Shown here piece by piece: positions 6,722 to 14,748 of a stretch of 19,702 bases of DNA. How positions within the stretch are numbered: the stretch's first letter is position 1; each line of letters opens with the position of its first letter. The position numbers and the translations under genes are program-made. Under the pieces are notes generated by a model. It had not been told where the DNA came from and made no database searches. It was given only the letters and a program-made list of their open reading frames with translations. This stretch comes from an uncultured Verrucomicrobiota bacterium. Lineage in GTDB: Bacteria; Verrucomicrobiota; Verrucomicrobiia; Chthoniobacterales; SZAS-18. The stretch is taken from assembly GCA_937871685.1 (NCBI GenBank), contig CALMOL010000174.1, positions 2,190 through 21,891 on the forward strand. The letters run 5' to 3'.

Positions 6722-9700
6722 TTAGAACTTCTTGTTGATGCCCACGTAGTAGTAGCGGTTGCGGATCGAGTAGGTGTTCGTGTCGTAGTTGTCGTTGAAC
6801 GCGCCGATGTCGAGAGGCGGCGGCGTATCGGCGATGTTGTTCACACCCACGCGGAGCTTGGTGCCCCACAGCAGGCGCTGGAAGAACGTGCCCGAGTTGT
6901 CGGAGGCCACCTGCGTGCGAGCACCCTTGGCATCCTTGGAGAATCCAGGAGCCGCGGCCGGACGCTTGAACTCGTAGGAGAGCTGCAAGTCGCAGGTCAG
7001 ATACTCGCTGGACTTCCGGTTGAAGCGGTAAACCGGGTTGGCGACGCTGGTGTTTGCGAGGGTGTTGCCCGTGATGAACGAGGCGTCATCCTGGTAGTCA
7101 CCCACGTAGTTCAGGTTGGCGACGAACTCGAAACCGCGCCAGGCCCACTCCGCCCGGAAGAAGCCCTTGTTGTAGGGCACCGCACCGGGGGCGAGCGGGA
7201 GGGTCACGAGGTTCTTGCCCAGGAAGTTGGTGTTCCCCGCGCCGGCGCCCACGTCGATCTTGTAGGTGAAGAAGTGGTTGTAGCCGAGGGTGAACGTGAA
7301 CTTGCCGAAGCGGTCGTAAGGCAGCTCGTAGGTGCCCACGATGTCGATACCTTGCACGAAGCGCTTGCCCGAGTTGCCGTAGCCCGCGTTGATCGTGTCG
7401 ATCAGGTTGTTGTTATCCGGGTCGCGGAACACGCCGAACACACCCGCGAGGGCCTGATCCCGCGTGATGGCGAACTGCGTGCCACCCGAGAGGCCGTTGA
7501 CCGTGGCAAATACCTGCGCCTGCGAGGCCGGAGCGATGATCAGGCTGGAGGTATTCAGCTGATAGTAGTCCGCCGTGACCGTGAAGCCCTTGAGGAACTT
7601 CGGGGTGAACACGAGACCCGCCGTGTAGGTGTTGGTCTTCTCTGGCACCAGGTCAGGATTGCCGCGCTGGAACACGCCGTTCACCGTTTGCGCCGTCACG
7701 CCCGTGAGCGGATCGGAGATGACCGGGAAGTTCTGCGTGTTCGGCAGGAACAACTGCGTGAAGTTCGGCGAGGCGAACGAGCGGCCGTAGGAGGCGCGCA
7801 GGGCCAGCTGGTCGAAGGGTTGCCAGCGGATCGTCAAGCGCGGGGTCGCGCCGTTGTCCACCGACTTCTTCAGGAACGGGCCGGTTGGGTTGCCCGTGAT
7901 CGGGTCGACCACGGTCGGGTCCTGGCCCACGGTGTTGATCTGCTCGAAGCGCACCGCCGCCTGAATGTCGAACGAGTAAACGAACGGCACCTTCATGGTC
8001 GGCGTGATGATCGGCACGGCCAACTCGCCGTAAACCGAATACACGTTGCGGCGGAAGGAGTTGTTCGCATCGGCGTTGAAGCCCAGCACGTCGCTGTTGC
8101 CCGTGAGCGGATCGACGCCCTGCGCGGGGTCGGCGTCATGCTTGTTGCGCTCCTTGCGATACTCCGCACCCACCGTGAACGAGATACCGCCCTGAGGCAG
8201 GTTCGGGAACAGCGTGGCGCCGACGCGGGCGTCATACAGCGTGCTTTGCGTCTGATCGATCGCGTTGGCCGTGTATTGCGCGCGGCGAACGGCCGCGACG
8301 TTGTCGTAGGCCCGGGTGCCGTTGACGGCCGGGGCCGCACCGCCCGAGAACGTCGAGACGGTGCCGGAGGTCGGGGCCGAGCCACCGAGGAACGGATTGA
8401 AGGTGGCACCAAACTGCTGGTTGAGGGCGACAGCCTGCTGGAGGGCCGCGCCGCTCACGAGGGCGCTCAGGATGTCCCTCGCGGTGATGACCCGCGCGGG
8501 CTGGAATGGCGTAGTCGCAGTCGCCGGAACCGCCGGAACGTTGATCGTGTAGTTCGCCGGCAGGTATTGGGCGACGATCGCCGAACGGCGCGCGTCCCCG
8601 TTGTCCGTGCGGACCTGCTTGGCCTCATCATACAGGATGCCGAAGTCATAGTTCAGCGCCGAGATGATGTTGTTGCCCTTGATCGGGATGTCGCCGCGCA
8701 TGCCCAGCGTCCAACGGTAGAAGTGCGTGTCGTAGCCCGACACGCGGTTGTTCAACTCCTGGACGAAGCGATAGGGAACCGTGTTCAGCGCGATGCCGTA
8801 GGGATTGAACGGGCTCGACTGCACGGCCTGCGGCAGGGGCGTGAAGCGGTTTTGGAAGGGATCCAGCAGAATGCCGCTGTTGATCGTGAAGGGCGACGGG
8901 GCCAGACCGTTGTCCTGGCGCGTCTCCGAGGCGAGGACGTCACCGTAGAACACTAGGCGGCCGTCCGCGAAGGGCTTGTATTGGAAGGTGCCGTAATACT
9001 GCCAGCGTTCCTGGCCAGGGATGGCCGGGGTGTAGGCGCGGAAGTTGAAGCCGTCGCCATTCACTGCGATGAACGGGCGGGTCGAGGCCAGGCCGGTGTT
9101 CAGGCCCGCGTCGTTGATGAGCACGCGGGAGCGGTTGGCAGCCGACAGGCCAGTGGCGACGCCGGCGTTGAGGAGCGTCACGCGGCCGGCATAGGTCGGG
9201 CTGAGCGTGTTACCGCCACCCAGGTTGCGGATGTCCGCGGTCCGGGAAATGTCGCGATCACGCGAGAAGATCGACTGGCGCTCATACCAATTGGCCGAGA
9301 ACGCCACCGAGAACTTCTCGTTCGCCCAGCCGGCATTGATGTAGGTCGAGAAGACGTGCGCGTCCTTGTCGGTCGTGTTGCCGTAGAGGAAGTCGATTTC
9401 CGCGCCCTTCAGGGGCTGGGTGCCCGGGCCGTTGAGCAGGATGAAGTTCACCACGCCCGCGACCGCGTCCGAGCCGTAAATGGCCGAGGCGCCGTCCTTG
9501 AGCACTTCCGTGCGCTGGATGGCCCCGTAGGGGATCGCGTTGATGTCGGTGAAAGAAAACGCGCGGCGCCCGTTGATGAGCGTCAGCGTGTTGCCGGCGC
9601 CGAGGGCGCGCAGGTTGATGTTCGCGGAGCCGTTGCCGCCGTTGGAATCATTCTCCGTGGCGGTGGCACCCACATAGGAAGGGATCTGGCCGCGGAGACC

Positions 9701-9940
9701 TTCGGCGGCGGTGTTCGCGCCGACCTTCGTGAGGGTAGCGGCGGTGTAAACCGACACGGGCAGCGGTCCCTCGGTCTCGGCCGTGGGGAGGTAGGAACCG
9801 GTGACAATCACTCGGTTCGGTTCAGCGGCGGCGTCCTGCTGCGCATAGGCAGTGGCGCCCACCGAAAGAGCCAGCGTGGCGAGGGCGGAGCGGCTCGCCA
9901 GCTTGGCGAATCGGGCCCTGGAACCAGTGGGATTTCTCAT
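6722..9940 (-). CDS. TonB-dependent outer membrane receptor (1072 aa)
   Basis: A full-length TonB-dependent receptor. It has a signal peptide (residues 1-33, ending ATAYA before QQ), a TonB-box-like NRVIVTGSY (42-50), a plug domain to about residue 170 and a 22-strand type barrel to the C-terminus. The plug carries GAGNTLTLINGRRAF and EVLKDGASAIYGSDAVAGVV, both hallmark segments. Late barrel motifs include LALRASYGRSFASPNFTQLF, NPDLVPEKTNTYTAGL and FTVTADYYQ, and the protein ends YYYVGINKKF with the terminal Phe needed for barrel assembly. It would import a large ligand (siderophore, oligosaccharide, peptide or cobalamin) using TonB energy; nothing here shows which. It is larger than a typical siderophore receptor (700-800 residues) and has no SusD partner or TonB/ExbBD in the window. 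It is monocistronic, with an upstream array and its own terminator. The leader before ATG is CCCACCTACCTTACCAAG, with no ribosome site. Confidence 0.96.
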   Translation of the reverse strand: MRNPTGSRARFAKLASRSALATLALSVGATAYAQQDAAAEPNRVIVTGSYLPTAETEGPLPVSVYTAATLTKVGANTAAEGLRGQIPSYVGATATENDSNGGNGSANINLRALGAGNTLTLINGRRAFSFTDINAIPYGAIQRTEVLKDGASAIYGSDAVAGVVNFILLNGPGTQPLKGAEIDFLYGNTTDKDAHVFSTYINAGWANEKFSVAFSANWYERQSIFSRDRDISRTADIRNLGGGNTLSPTYAGRVTLLNAGVATGLSAANRSRVLINDAGLNTGLASTRPFIAVNGDGFNFRAYTPAIPGQERWQYYGTFQYKPFADGRLVFYGDVLASETRQDNGLAPSPFTINSGILLDPFQNRFTPLPQAVQSSPFNPYGIALNTVPYRFVQELNNRVSGYDTHFYRWTLGMRGDIPIKGNNIISALNYDFGILYDEAKQVRTDNGDARRSAIVAQYLPANYTINVPAVPATATTPFQPARVITARDILSALVSGAALQQAVALNQQFGATFNPFLGGSAPTSGTVSTFSGGAAPAVNGTRAYDNVAAVRRAQYTANAIDQTQSTLYDARVGATLFPNLPQGGISFTVGAEYRKERNKHDADPAQGVDPLTGNSDVLGFNADANNSFRRNVYSVYGELAVPIITPTMKVPFVYSFDIQAAVRFEQINTVGQDPTVVDPITGNPTGPFLKKSVDNGATPRLTIRWQPFDQLALRASYGRSFASPNFTQLFLPNTQNFPVISDPLTGVTAQTVNGVFQRGNPDLVPEKTNTYTAGLVFTPKFLKGFTVTADYYQLNTSSLIIAPASQAQVFATVNGLSGGTQFAITRDQALAGVFGVFRDPDNNNLIDTINAGYGNSGKRFVQGIDIVGTYELPYDRFGKFTFTLGYNHFFTYKIDVGAGAGNTNFLGKNLVTLPLAPGAVPYNKGFFRAEWAWRGFEFVANLNYVGDYQDDASFITGNTLANTSVANPVYRFNRKSSEYLTCDLQLSYEFKRPAAAPGFSKDAKGARTQVASDNSGTFFQRLLWGTKLRVGVNNIADTPPPLDIGAFNDNYDTNTYSIRNRYYYVGINKKF

Positions 9941-10067
9941 CTTGGTAAGGTAGGTGGGTTGGTTTCGGTGAGGAAAACGACCGCTCGCGGGACAAGTAAG
10001 CCCATCCGGCGTTCAATCATTTTGCGCGTGGAAGGGAGCTTTCGCGGATACCACTGTCCAATCCTTT

Positions 10068-10083
10068 TTGTCATTTCCGACAA
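10068..10083. promoter_or_regulatory. Possible operator: TTGTC-N6-GACAA inverted repeat
   Basis: Perfect 5-bp arms TTGTC (10068-10072) and GACAA (10079-10083) six bases apart, in the AT-richer part of the DNA about 130 nt before the TonB receptor start. The size fits a dimeric regulator site. The arms are short enough to arise by chance, and nothing links it to the regulators in this window. Confidence 0.2.
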
Positions 10084-10214
10084 TATTTTTGAACGAAATC
10101 GGGGGCACGTTTTCTCAGCCTTTGAGAGATCGCGCACAAAATCGAGATTCGTTTCCCCTTTGGGAGCTGTTTCAAACGGATCAAACCTGGATATTAGCGA
10201 GGGCCGAAAAGACC

Positions 10215-10242
10215 GGCCTCCACCGCCAGCCTTCTGGAGGCC
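10215..10242. other. 8-bp stem-loop upstream of the TonB receptor gene
   Basis: Perfect arms GGCCTCCA (10215-10222) and TGGAGGCC (10235-10242) with a 12-nt loop. On the minus strand it is followed by GGTCTTTTCGG, a poor T-run. It could be part of the receptor's leader or a weak terminator of transcription arriving from the upstream gene. Confidence 0.25.
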
Positions 10243-10400
10243 ACCCCATTTTCACCGCACAATCCGGGTAACAACCGGTGTTCAGTTCCTCTCCTGTTCT
10301 AGAAGAGATCCAGACAAACCTGCCCCCGAATCCCTCGCTCGGACCATCTGGGCAATGGCGCGAGGAGGGAAGCCTACCACTTCTCTAAGCTACCTTGGAG

Positions 10401-10631
10401 ACTCCCTTAGGGAACCCTTCGGACTTCCCTAGGGAACTTTCACACTGCCCTAGCCAAGTTCGGAACTCCCCTAGCGAAGTCCGGAACTTGGCTAGGGGAG
10501 TCGGGAACTTCCCTGGGGAAGCTTTGAACTCCCCTAGCCAAGTCGGGAACTTGGCCAGGCCACCTTGGAACTTCCCTGGGGAAGTCGGCAACTCCCCTTG
10601 TGGGCCGGGAAGCTTCCCTCGCGAAGCCAAT
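10401..10631. repeat. Tandem array of eleven ~21-bp units with quasi-palindromic cores
   Basis: Units start at 10401, 10423, 10444, 10465, 10486, 10507, 10528, 10549, 10570, 10591 and 10611; most are exactly 21 bp, with one of 22 and one of 20. Most begin AACT and centre on CCCTAG or CCCTGG, with core CTYCCCTAGSSAAG followed by a GTCGGGA-like spacer. The cores are nearly self-complementary (CTTCCCTGGGGAAG), and some occur in reverse (ACTTGGCTAGGGGAGT against ACTCCCCTAGCCAAGT). Degenerate copies may precede 10401. Both strands are open and would encode 7-residue periodic peptides, but neither has a credible gene start, so I treat it as non-coding DNA. Confidence 0.88.
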
Positions 10632-10705
10632 GCGCTTGCCGAGCGAATCGGTCTTCCTTCACCCCCGTGGCCCAGCCGGTTTGAAAACCTCTATAAGAGA
10701 CAGGG

Positions 10706-10723
10706 GAACTTCTCAAGAAGTTC
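10706..10723. other. Perfect palindrome after the membrane/TPR gene
   Basis: GAACTTCT-CA-AGAAGTTC, 8-bp arms around two bases, 14 nt past the stop codon of the minus-strand membrane/TPR gene. No T-run follows on the minus strand (CCCCTG), so it is at best a weak terminator; its symmetry would also suit a protein-binding site. Confidence 0.25.
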
Positions 10724-10736
10724 GGCTCTTTCCTGT

Positions 10737-12527
10737 TCAGCGTTTGCCTTGGCCGACCAGCGCCCGCACAAAGGCAAGGCGATCCGCCGCCTCCTTGAAG
10801 TCCGGGCGCTCCTTCACGACCATCTCAAATTGCACCAGGGCGCCCGCGTAGTCCCCCTCGTCGATCAGCAAGTCTCCCAAGAGTTGGCGGGCCAGCAATT
10901 GGCGCGGCTTGATCTGAAGGGAGTGTTCCAGATGGCGTTGAGCGGCGCGAGGCTGGGATCGCAGGAGAATGGCGGCTAGATTCGTCTCGCTGTCCGCAGA
11001 CTGGGGATTTCGCTGCAACTCGCGGCGGTAGGCGGCCTCCGCGCCGAGGAGATCGCCTCGGTCGCCGGCCAGCAGGCCGCGATAGAAGTCCAACGCGGTC
11101 AATTCCGGCTTCAGGGCGGCCGCCGCCTCGTAGCAGGCGCCGGCCTCATCCAAGCGACCCAGCTCATGGTAGGACATGCCAAGGTCGAGCTGCGCCTGAG
11201 CGTCGCGCGGGAAAGCGCGCGCCACTTGCTCACGCCGCTCCAAGTTATCCATTCGCCAGCCTTGCGCCTGAGCGATGCACAGCAATCCGAAGGGCACCAC
11301 GAGCACCGCCCAGCGCGCGGCGTGTCGGAGCCAGGGCGTCTTCATAAGCGTGACCACGCCCGCCGCCGCGACAGGCGGGGTGCCTGCCACGCCGAGGGAC
11401 TCGCGGGTGGCGGACTCGCGCACCTTCCAGATGAAGCCGTCGTAGTAGAAATGCAGCAAGGCCGAGGCGGTCACCAGACCGAGCAGCACGCGCTGGATCG
11501 TTTCAGAGGAAACGCCCGACTGGACCAAGCCCAGCGCACCGTAGGCCAGCACAAGGCCAACGTAGAGACCGGCCAGTGCGCCGGAGCGACGGAACACGAA
11601 GCGCATGAACCCGCCGATGTTTCGATCCTTTTCCACCCGCGCCCGGTTGTAGAGCCAGACAATGGAAAGGTATTGCACGTCGTGGAACACCTCAAAGAGG
11701 GCAATGCCCACGAGGATGTTCGTGACGCCAAGATTGCAATACCACCAGAAGGCTAGGCTCGTGACGAGGATCGCCAGCTTGGTATAGGGCACCGGCTCGC
11801 CGCGCCGAACGGCCCGCAGGTGCACCCATGCCCACGTCAGCGTGATACCCACCAGAGCCGCGCTCACGGTCCAGCGGAACCAATCCAGCGCAGGCAGCGG
11901 CAGCCCCGGCCCGCCGCTCTCGTAGAAAAGGTTTACCAGCGAGCGCCCGCGCATGGGTGACAACACCACGCCGCCCAGGAACCACGCCCCACACAACCAA
12001 AAGTCCCAGCGCGCCCGCGTGGCAGCGCCAGCGAAACCCTTCATGTCGTAGATGCGACAGAATCCGTAGGTCTGCATCATGCCATGCCACACGCCCCAGA
12101 CGAAGGCCACCAGATTGAGCGCTTCCCACTTCTGGATCGATGCCAGGATGCACACCGCCAGCAGCAGCACCGGCGCGAGAACGAAGCGCACCTTGAAACG
12201 ATCAAACAGCGCCCCGTCTCCGTAGGCGCGGATCATACCTGGAAGATGGTGACCCAGCGCGCCAAAGGCGCCGACCCACAGGTAGATCTCTTGTGCCGTC
12301 CAACGCACCTGCGCCGCGGCAAAGAGCGGCAGCAGCACCAGGGGCGTGCCAATGAAGAGCAGCAGGTCCCAGCCGCGGTTCAGAATCCATGGTGAGCGGG
12401 GTGGCGCAGGCGCCGCCGCTGCCACCGGGGCCGGCATCGCCACGGTCGCAGCTGGCACGGAAGTTTTTCCGGGTGCCGGGCTGCTGGAACGGATCCGACG
12501 AGGGGAGGAGCGGGAGCCAACGGCCAT
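10737..12527 (-). CDS. Polytopic membrane protein with conserved histidines and a C-terminal TPR domain
   Basis: A 596-residue protein. The first 45 residues are Ala/Pro-rich and low complexity. About ten hydrophobic helices follow (to about residue 420). The helices carry a spread of His/Asp motifs: GALGHHLPGM (His93, His94), VWHGMMQTYGF (His148), FEVFHDVQYLS (His282, Asp283) and LLHFYYDGFIWKVR (His359, Asp363). This arrangement resembles a membrane metal site, as in desaturase- or hydroxylase-like enzymes, but that is inference. After the last helix (VLVVPFGLLCIAQA) are about four TPR-like repeats, for example AQLDLGMSYHELGRLDEAGA, usually a protein-binding surface. I do not recognise the family and assign no reaction. 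ATG 12527 is used; a TTG at 12548 is in frame. No ribosome site is seen. It stands alone between the AraC-type gene and the repeat array. Confidence 0.82.
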   Translation of the reverse strand: MAVGSRSSPRRIRSSSPAPGKTSVPAATVAMPAPVAAAAPAPPRSPWILNRGWDLLLFIGTPLVLLPLFAAAQVRWTAQEIYLWVGAFGALGHHLPGMIRAYGDGALFDRFKVRFVLAPVLLLAVCILASIQKWEALNLVAFVWGVWHGMMQTYGFCRIYDMKGFAGAATRARWDFWLCGAWFLGGVVLSPMRGRSLVNLFYESGGPGLPLPALDWFRWTVSAALVGITLTWAWVHLRAVRRGEPVPYTKLAILVTSLAFWWYCNLGVTNILVGIALFEVFHDVQYLSIVWLYNRARVEKDRNIGGFMRFVFRRSGALAGLYVGLVLAYGALGLVQSGVSSETIQRVLLGLVTASALLHFYYDGFIWKVRESATRESLGVAGTPPVAAAGVVTLMKTPWLRHAARWAVLVVPFGLLCIAQAQGWRMDNLERREQVARAFPRDAQAQLDLGMSYHELGRLDEAGACYEAAAALKPELTALDFYRGLLAGDRGDLLGAEAAYRRELQRNPQSADSETNLAAILLRSQPRAAQRHLEHSLQIKPRQLLARQLLGDLLIDEGDYAGALVQFEMVVKERPDFKEAADRLAFVRALVGQGKR

Positions 12528-12641
12528 GAAGCCGGCAGCGAAGCCCAATCAATCGGTCAGGTCAATCCTTGGCTCCACGGATGACCGGCTCGCTTCCACG
12601 AGCCATCGCGGAACCGGGCGCTGACAAGCCTTTGTCATCCT

Positions 12642-13070
12642 CTAGGCCGCGACGCCCACCGTGTCCCGGCGGAATTGCTGCGGGGTGATCCCGAAGCGAC
12701 GACGGAAGAGGCGGCCAAAGGAATTCACATTCTCAAAGCCCAGGCTCAGGCCAATCTCGCTCACGGTGCGGGCCGTGCGGGCCAGGGCGTCGCGCGCCAC
12801 GGTGAGGCGACGCTCGGTAAGATATTGGTGCGGAGTCAGGCCGAAGGCGGCCTTAAACAAGCGCAGGAAATGGAAAGGCGACAGGCAAGCCGCGCGCGCG
12901 GTGGTGGCAAGATCAGCGGCGTCCGCGTAGCGGGCGTCGAGGTGGGCACGCCCCCGCGAGAGGCGGCGCCAAAGCTCCTCGCGCGTCGAGGCGCGGCGGG
13001 CCGGCAGACGATCCATCATCTCCGCGGGCGCACCGCCGGCGGACTGGTCGGGGAGGGTATTGATGATCAT
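12642..13070 (-). CDS. AraC-family transcriptional regulator, DNA-binding domain only
   Basis: A 142-residue protein whose last 100 residues form an AraC/XylS-type double helix-turn-helix: ADLATTARAACLSPFHFLRL, FKAAFGLTPHQYLTERRL, TVSEIGLSLGFENVNSFGRL and FRRRFGITPQQFRRD. The first 40 residues are too short for the cupin or other sensing domain found in full-length AraC proteins (about 280-300 residues), so it must respond by amount or through a partner. Its target is unknown; the nearest candidates are the downstream membrane/TPR gene on the same strand or the next regulator gene upstream. ATG 13070 has no ribosome site. Just before it lies an inverted repeat CGCGCG (13073-13078 and 13086-13091) that could fold over the start. 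Confidence 0.9.
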   Translation of the reverse strand: MIINTLPDQSAGGAPAEMMDRLPARRASTREELWRRLSRGRAHLDARYADAADLATTARAACLSPFHFLRLFKAAFGLTPHQYLTERRLTVARDALARTARTVSEIGLSLGFENVNSFGRLFRRRFGITPQQFRRDTVGVAA

Positions 13071-13168
13071 GGCGCGCGAAAAATCCGCGCGGAGATCCCT
13101 TTTCCCCAGGAGAATGTGACGAACGGCGGACGGGAGGGGACAAAACGCCCGCCCGGCGCCTTGAACGC

Positions 13169-14020
13169 CTACAGCCGGCTCAGGAAATCGTCTCGATACT
13201 GACGGCCGAGGGCCACCTCGGCACCGCTTTGGAGGACGATAACGTGCTCGCCGTGAAAGAGAGGGCGAAGCTCGCGGATGCGGTCGAGATTCACCAAGGC
13301 CGAGCGATGCACCCGCACGAAGCGCGCCGGATCGAGCCGAGCCTCCAGGGCGGCGAGGGTCTCGCGCTGGAGATGCGACTCCCGGCCAAAATGGAGCTTC
13401 ACGTAGTTGCCCTCGGCCTCAGCCCAGTCGAGTTCCTCCACGCGGCGCACCATCAGCCGGCCACCGCCCTGGCGCAGCACGATGCGCCGGTCGAAGGCCG
13501 CGGTTTCAGCTGAGCTTGGCGCGGAGGGCGGCGCGGCGAGGGAATCCATCTCCTCGAGCAAGCGGCGGAGTCGCGCCCGGAGCGCCCTGTCCGCGGCCTG
13601 AGGCGGGGCGGACGCAGGGGGCTCGGCCACCCCGTGGGCCGGCGCCGTGGCCGGGGCAAGACGCTCGCGCACGCGGGAAAAGGCCTGGGTGAACCGATCG
13701 GGATCGAATGGCTTGAGCAGATAATCCACCGCGTGCGCCTCGAAGGCGCGCAGCGCGTGGCGATCAAAGGCGGTGATGAATACCACGGCACGCGGCGTGT
13801 CGGCCGGGCCAAGCTCCCGAAGCACCGAGAAGCCATCGCCGCCGGGCATCTGGACATCGAGGAAAAGCACGTCAGGCCGATGCTCGCGCACGGCGACCAC
13901 GGTTTCCGTGCCGGAGCCGCATTGCGCGATGATCTCCACGCCTGTCTCGGCGCGCAGCAGCCGCTCCACACGGGCACGGGCCAGCGGCTCGTCATCGGCG
14001 ATCAAGGCGCGGATCATCAT
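13169..14020 (-). CDS. LytTR-family (LytR/AlgR-type) response regulator
   Basis: A 283-residue two-component response regulator. The receiver domain (1-120) has the acidic pocket Asp9-Asp10, phospho-acceptor Asp55 in VLFLDVQMPGGDG, Thr83 in FITAFD and Lys103 in YLLKPFD, all intact. An Ala/Pro-rich linker (about 122-175) leads to a LytTR DNA-binding domain with VEELDWAEAEGNYVKLHFG, LDPARFVRVHRSALVNLDRI and ALGRQYRDDFLSRL. LytTR regulators usually control extracellular products and are paired with a LytS-type kinase, but no kinase gene is in the window. ATG 14020 gives MMIRALIADDEPLAR, a normal start; the reading frame runs on upstream to 14716 but only through antiparallel shadow of the lipoprotein gene. 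The leader ends GTTTCCCCCA, without a ribosome site. Its neighbours are the AraC-type gene (98 nt downstream) and the lipoprotein gene (98 nt upstream). Confidence 0.93.
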   Translation of the reverse strand: MMIRALIADDEPLARARVERLLRAETGVEIIAQCGSGTETVVAVREHRPDVLFLDVQMPGGDGFSVLRELGPADTPRAVVFITAFDRHALRAFEAHAVDYLLKPFDPDRFTQAFSRVRERLAPATAPAHGVAEPPASAPPQAADRALRARLRRLLEEMDSLAAPPSAPSSAETAAFDRRIVLRQGGGRLMVRRVEELDWAEAEGNYVKLHFGRESHLQRETLAALEARLDPARFVRVHRSALVNLDRIRELRPLFHGEHVIVLQSGAEVALGRQYRDDFLSRL

Positions 14021-14118
14021 TGGGGGAAACTCGGGGCACCGGCGAGCGAAAGCGAAACAGCCAATCAAGCATCCCTCCGAAACAAGGCGGCCAAACTTAA
14101 AACTCGAGCTTCCCGTCG

Positions 14119-14601
14119 TTATAGTTGCTCGAACGTTTCCTTCCCCACATACACTGCCCGGAACGCTGGGAAGTCGAGCACGGTAAGGGTGGGCGGAGGA
14201 TTGATGAGGTCGTAAGCGTTGTTGCCCACGAACTCCTGCGCCTGTGTGTCCCAGGCCATGCACGTCGCGCCGCCGCGGTGACCGCGGGAAGGCGTGGTGG
14301 GCACGCAGATGTGCCGCACTCCCATCGCGCGCAGGGCGTTCATCTCGTAGGCGTTGAGGGAGGCAAGGAACTTGTCCACGCGCCGCTTTGCCAGGGCGGT
14401 CTGCGCAGCGGTGGCATCGCGCTTGGAGCTGATGAGCACGGCGTTGGCGGGGCGGCCCTCCTCGTCGTTCGGCACGGCGCGGCGTGCCTTGGCTCGGTCC
14501 ACGCGCGCGATTGTCGAGGACGGTGGAAGGGGTGGCGTGGGCGTCGCGCAGCCGGCCGCGAGGAGCACTCCAAAGAACCAGAAGAAGGGAGGGATTTTCA
14601 T
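14119..14601 (-). CDS. Lipoprotein of an unrecognised family (paralogue 1)
   Basis: A 160-residue protein starting MKIPPFFWFFGVLLAAGCAT, a lipoprotein signal with the lipidated Cys at residue 18. After a Pro/Ser-rich linker comes a basic helical stretch (TAAQTALAKRRVDKFLASLN) and then the conserved core: HICVPTTPS, GGATCMAWDTQAQ, FVGNNAYDLINPPP and DFPAFRAVYVG. Two cysteines in the core (HICV and TCMAW) could form a disulphide in the periplasm. The next gene upstream encodes a paralogue with the same core. I do not recognise the family. ATG 14601 is fixed by the signal; an AGGAGGA sequence lies about 20 nt upstream, too far to be ideal, with TTTCC immediately before the ATG. It precedes the LytTR regulator gene by 98 nt and might be in its transcript. 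Confidence 0.82.
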   Translation of the reverse strand: MKIPPFFWFFGVLLAAGCATPTPPLPPSSTIARVDRAKARRAVPNDEEGRPANAVLISSKRDATAAQTALAKRRVDKFLASLNAYEMNALRAMGVRHICVPTTPSRGHRGGATCMAWDTQAQEFVGNNAYDLINPPPTLTVLDFPAFRAVYVGKETFEQL

Positions 14602-14748
14602 GGAAACCCATTGAAAGCGTTCCTCCTCCCAAGCGCGCAAGGAAAAACGGCGGGCGAAGCTTCCCGAATCTGATGCCTTCAACTTCCTCTGAAAGGTGAG
14701 GCCGACCGCACTCCACCCCCTTTTTTGCCGACCATTCGCAAGCCGCCG

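Larger units (their letters stand above)
9941..10400. other. Upstream region of the TonB receptor gene
   Basis: This part of the 796-nt gap between the receptor and the membrane/TPR gene is richer in A/T than its surroundings, especially 10020-10200 (runs such as AATCCTTTTTGTC and AATATTTTTGAAC), as expected for a promoter or regulatory region. I cannot define a -35/-10 pair. A plus-strand reading frame crosses it but is only the tail of an antisense frame of the receptor gene and I do not accept it. The remainder of the gap is the 21-bp array and 105 nt of unremarkable sequence. Confidence 0.5.

Noticed and set aside
7274..10432. Two long plus-strand frames (about 560 and 483 codons) opposite the TonB receptor gene
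   Set aside because: They mirror the GC-rich codons of a clearly real receptor on the other strand, are rich in Arg/Val/Gly without any domain, and have no start signal or family motif.
10692..10703. TATAAGAGACAG, identical to the last 12 bases of the Tn5/Nextera mosaic end
   Set aside because: Considered as adapter contamination or a transposon end, but the preceding seven bases of the 19-bp mosaic end do not match and the sequence continues naturally into the 3' flank of a gene; probably chance.
10395..10979. Plus-strand 194-codon and minus-strand 81-codon frames across the 21-bp array
   Set aside because: Their 7-residue periodicity is a direct consequence of the 21-bp DNA repeat; both strands are open equally, and one runs into the antisense of the membrane/TPR gene.
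14021..14090. Short frame with ATG right after GGAGGG upstream of the LytTR regulator, as a possible leader peptide
   Set aside because: The GGAGGG is directly against the ATG with no spacing, and the roughly 26-codon frame has no attenuator-like structure or unusual codon run.
13169..14716. A single 515-codon protein starting at 14716
   Set aside because: The first 232 codons are the off-frame shadow of the lipoprotein gene; the receiver domain starts normally at MMIRALIADDE (14020).
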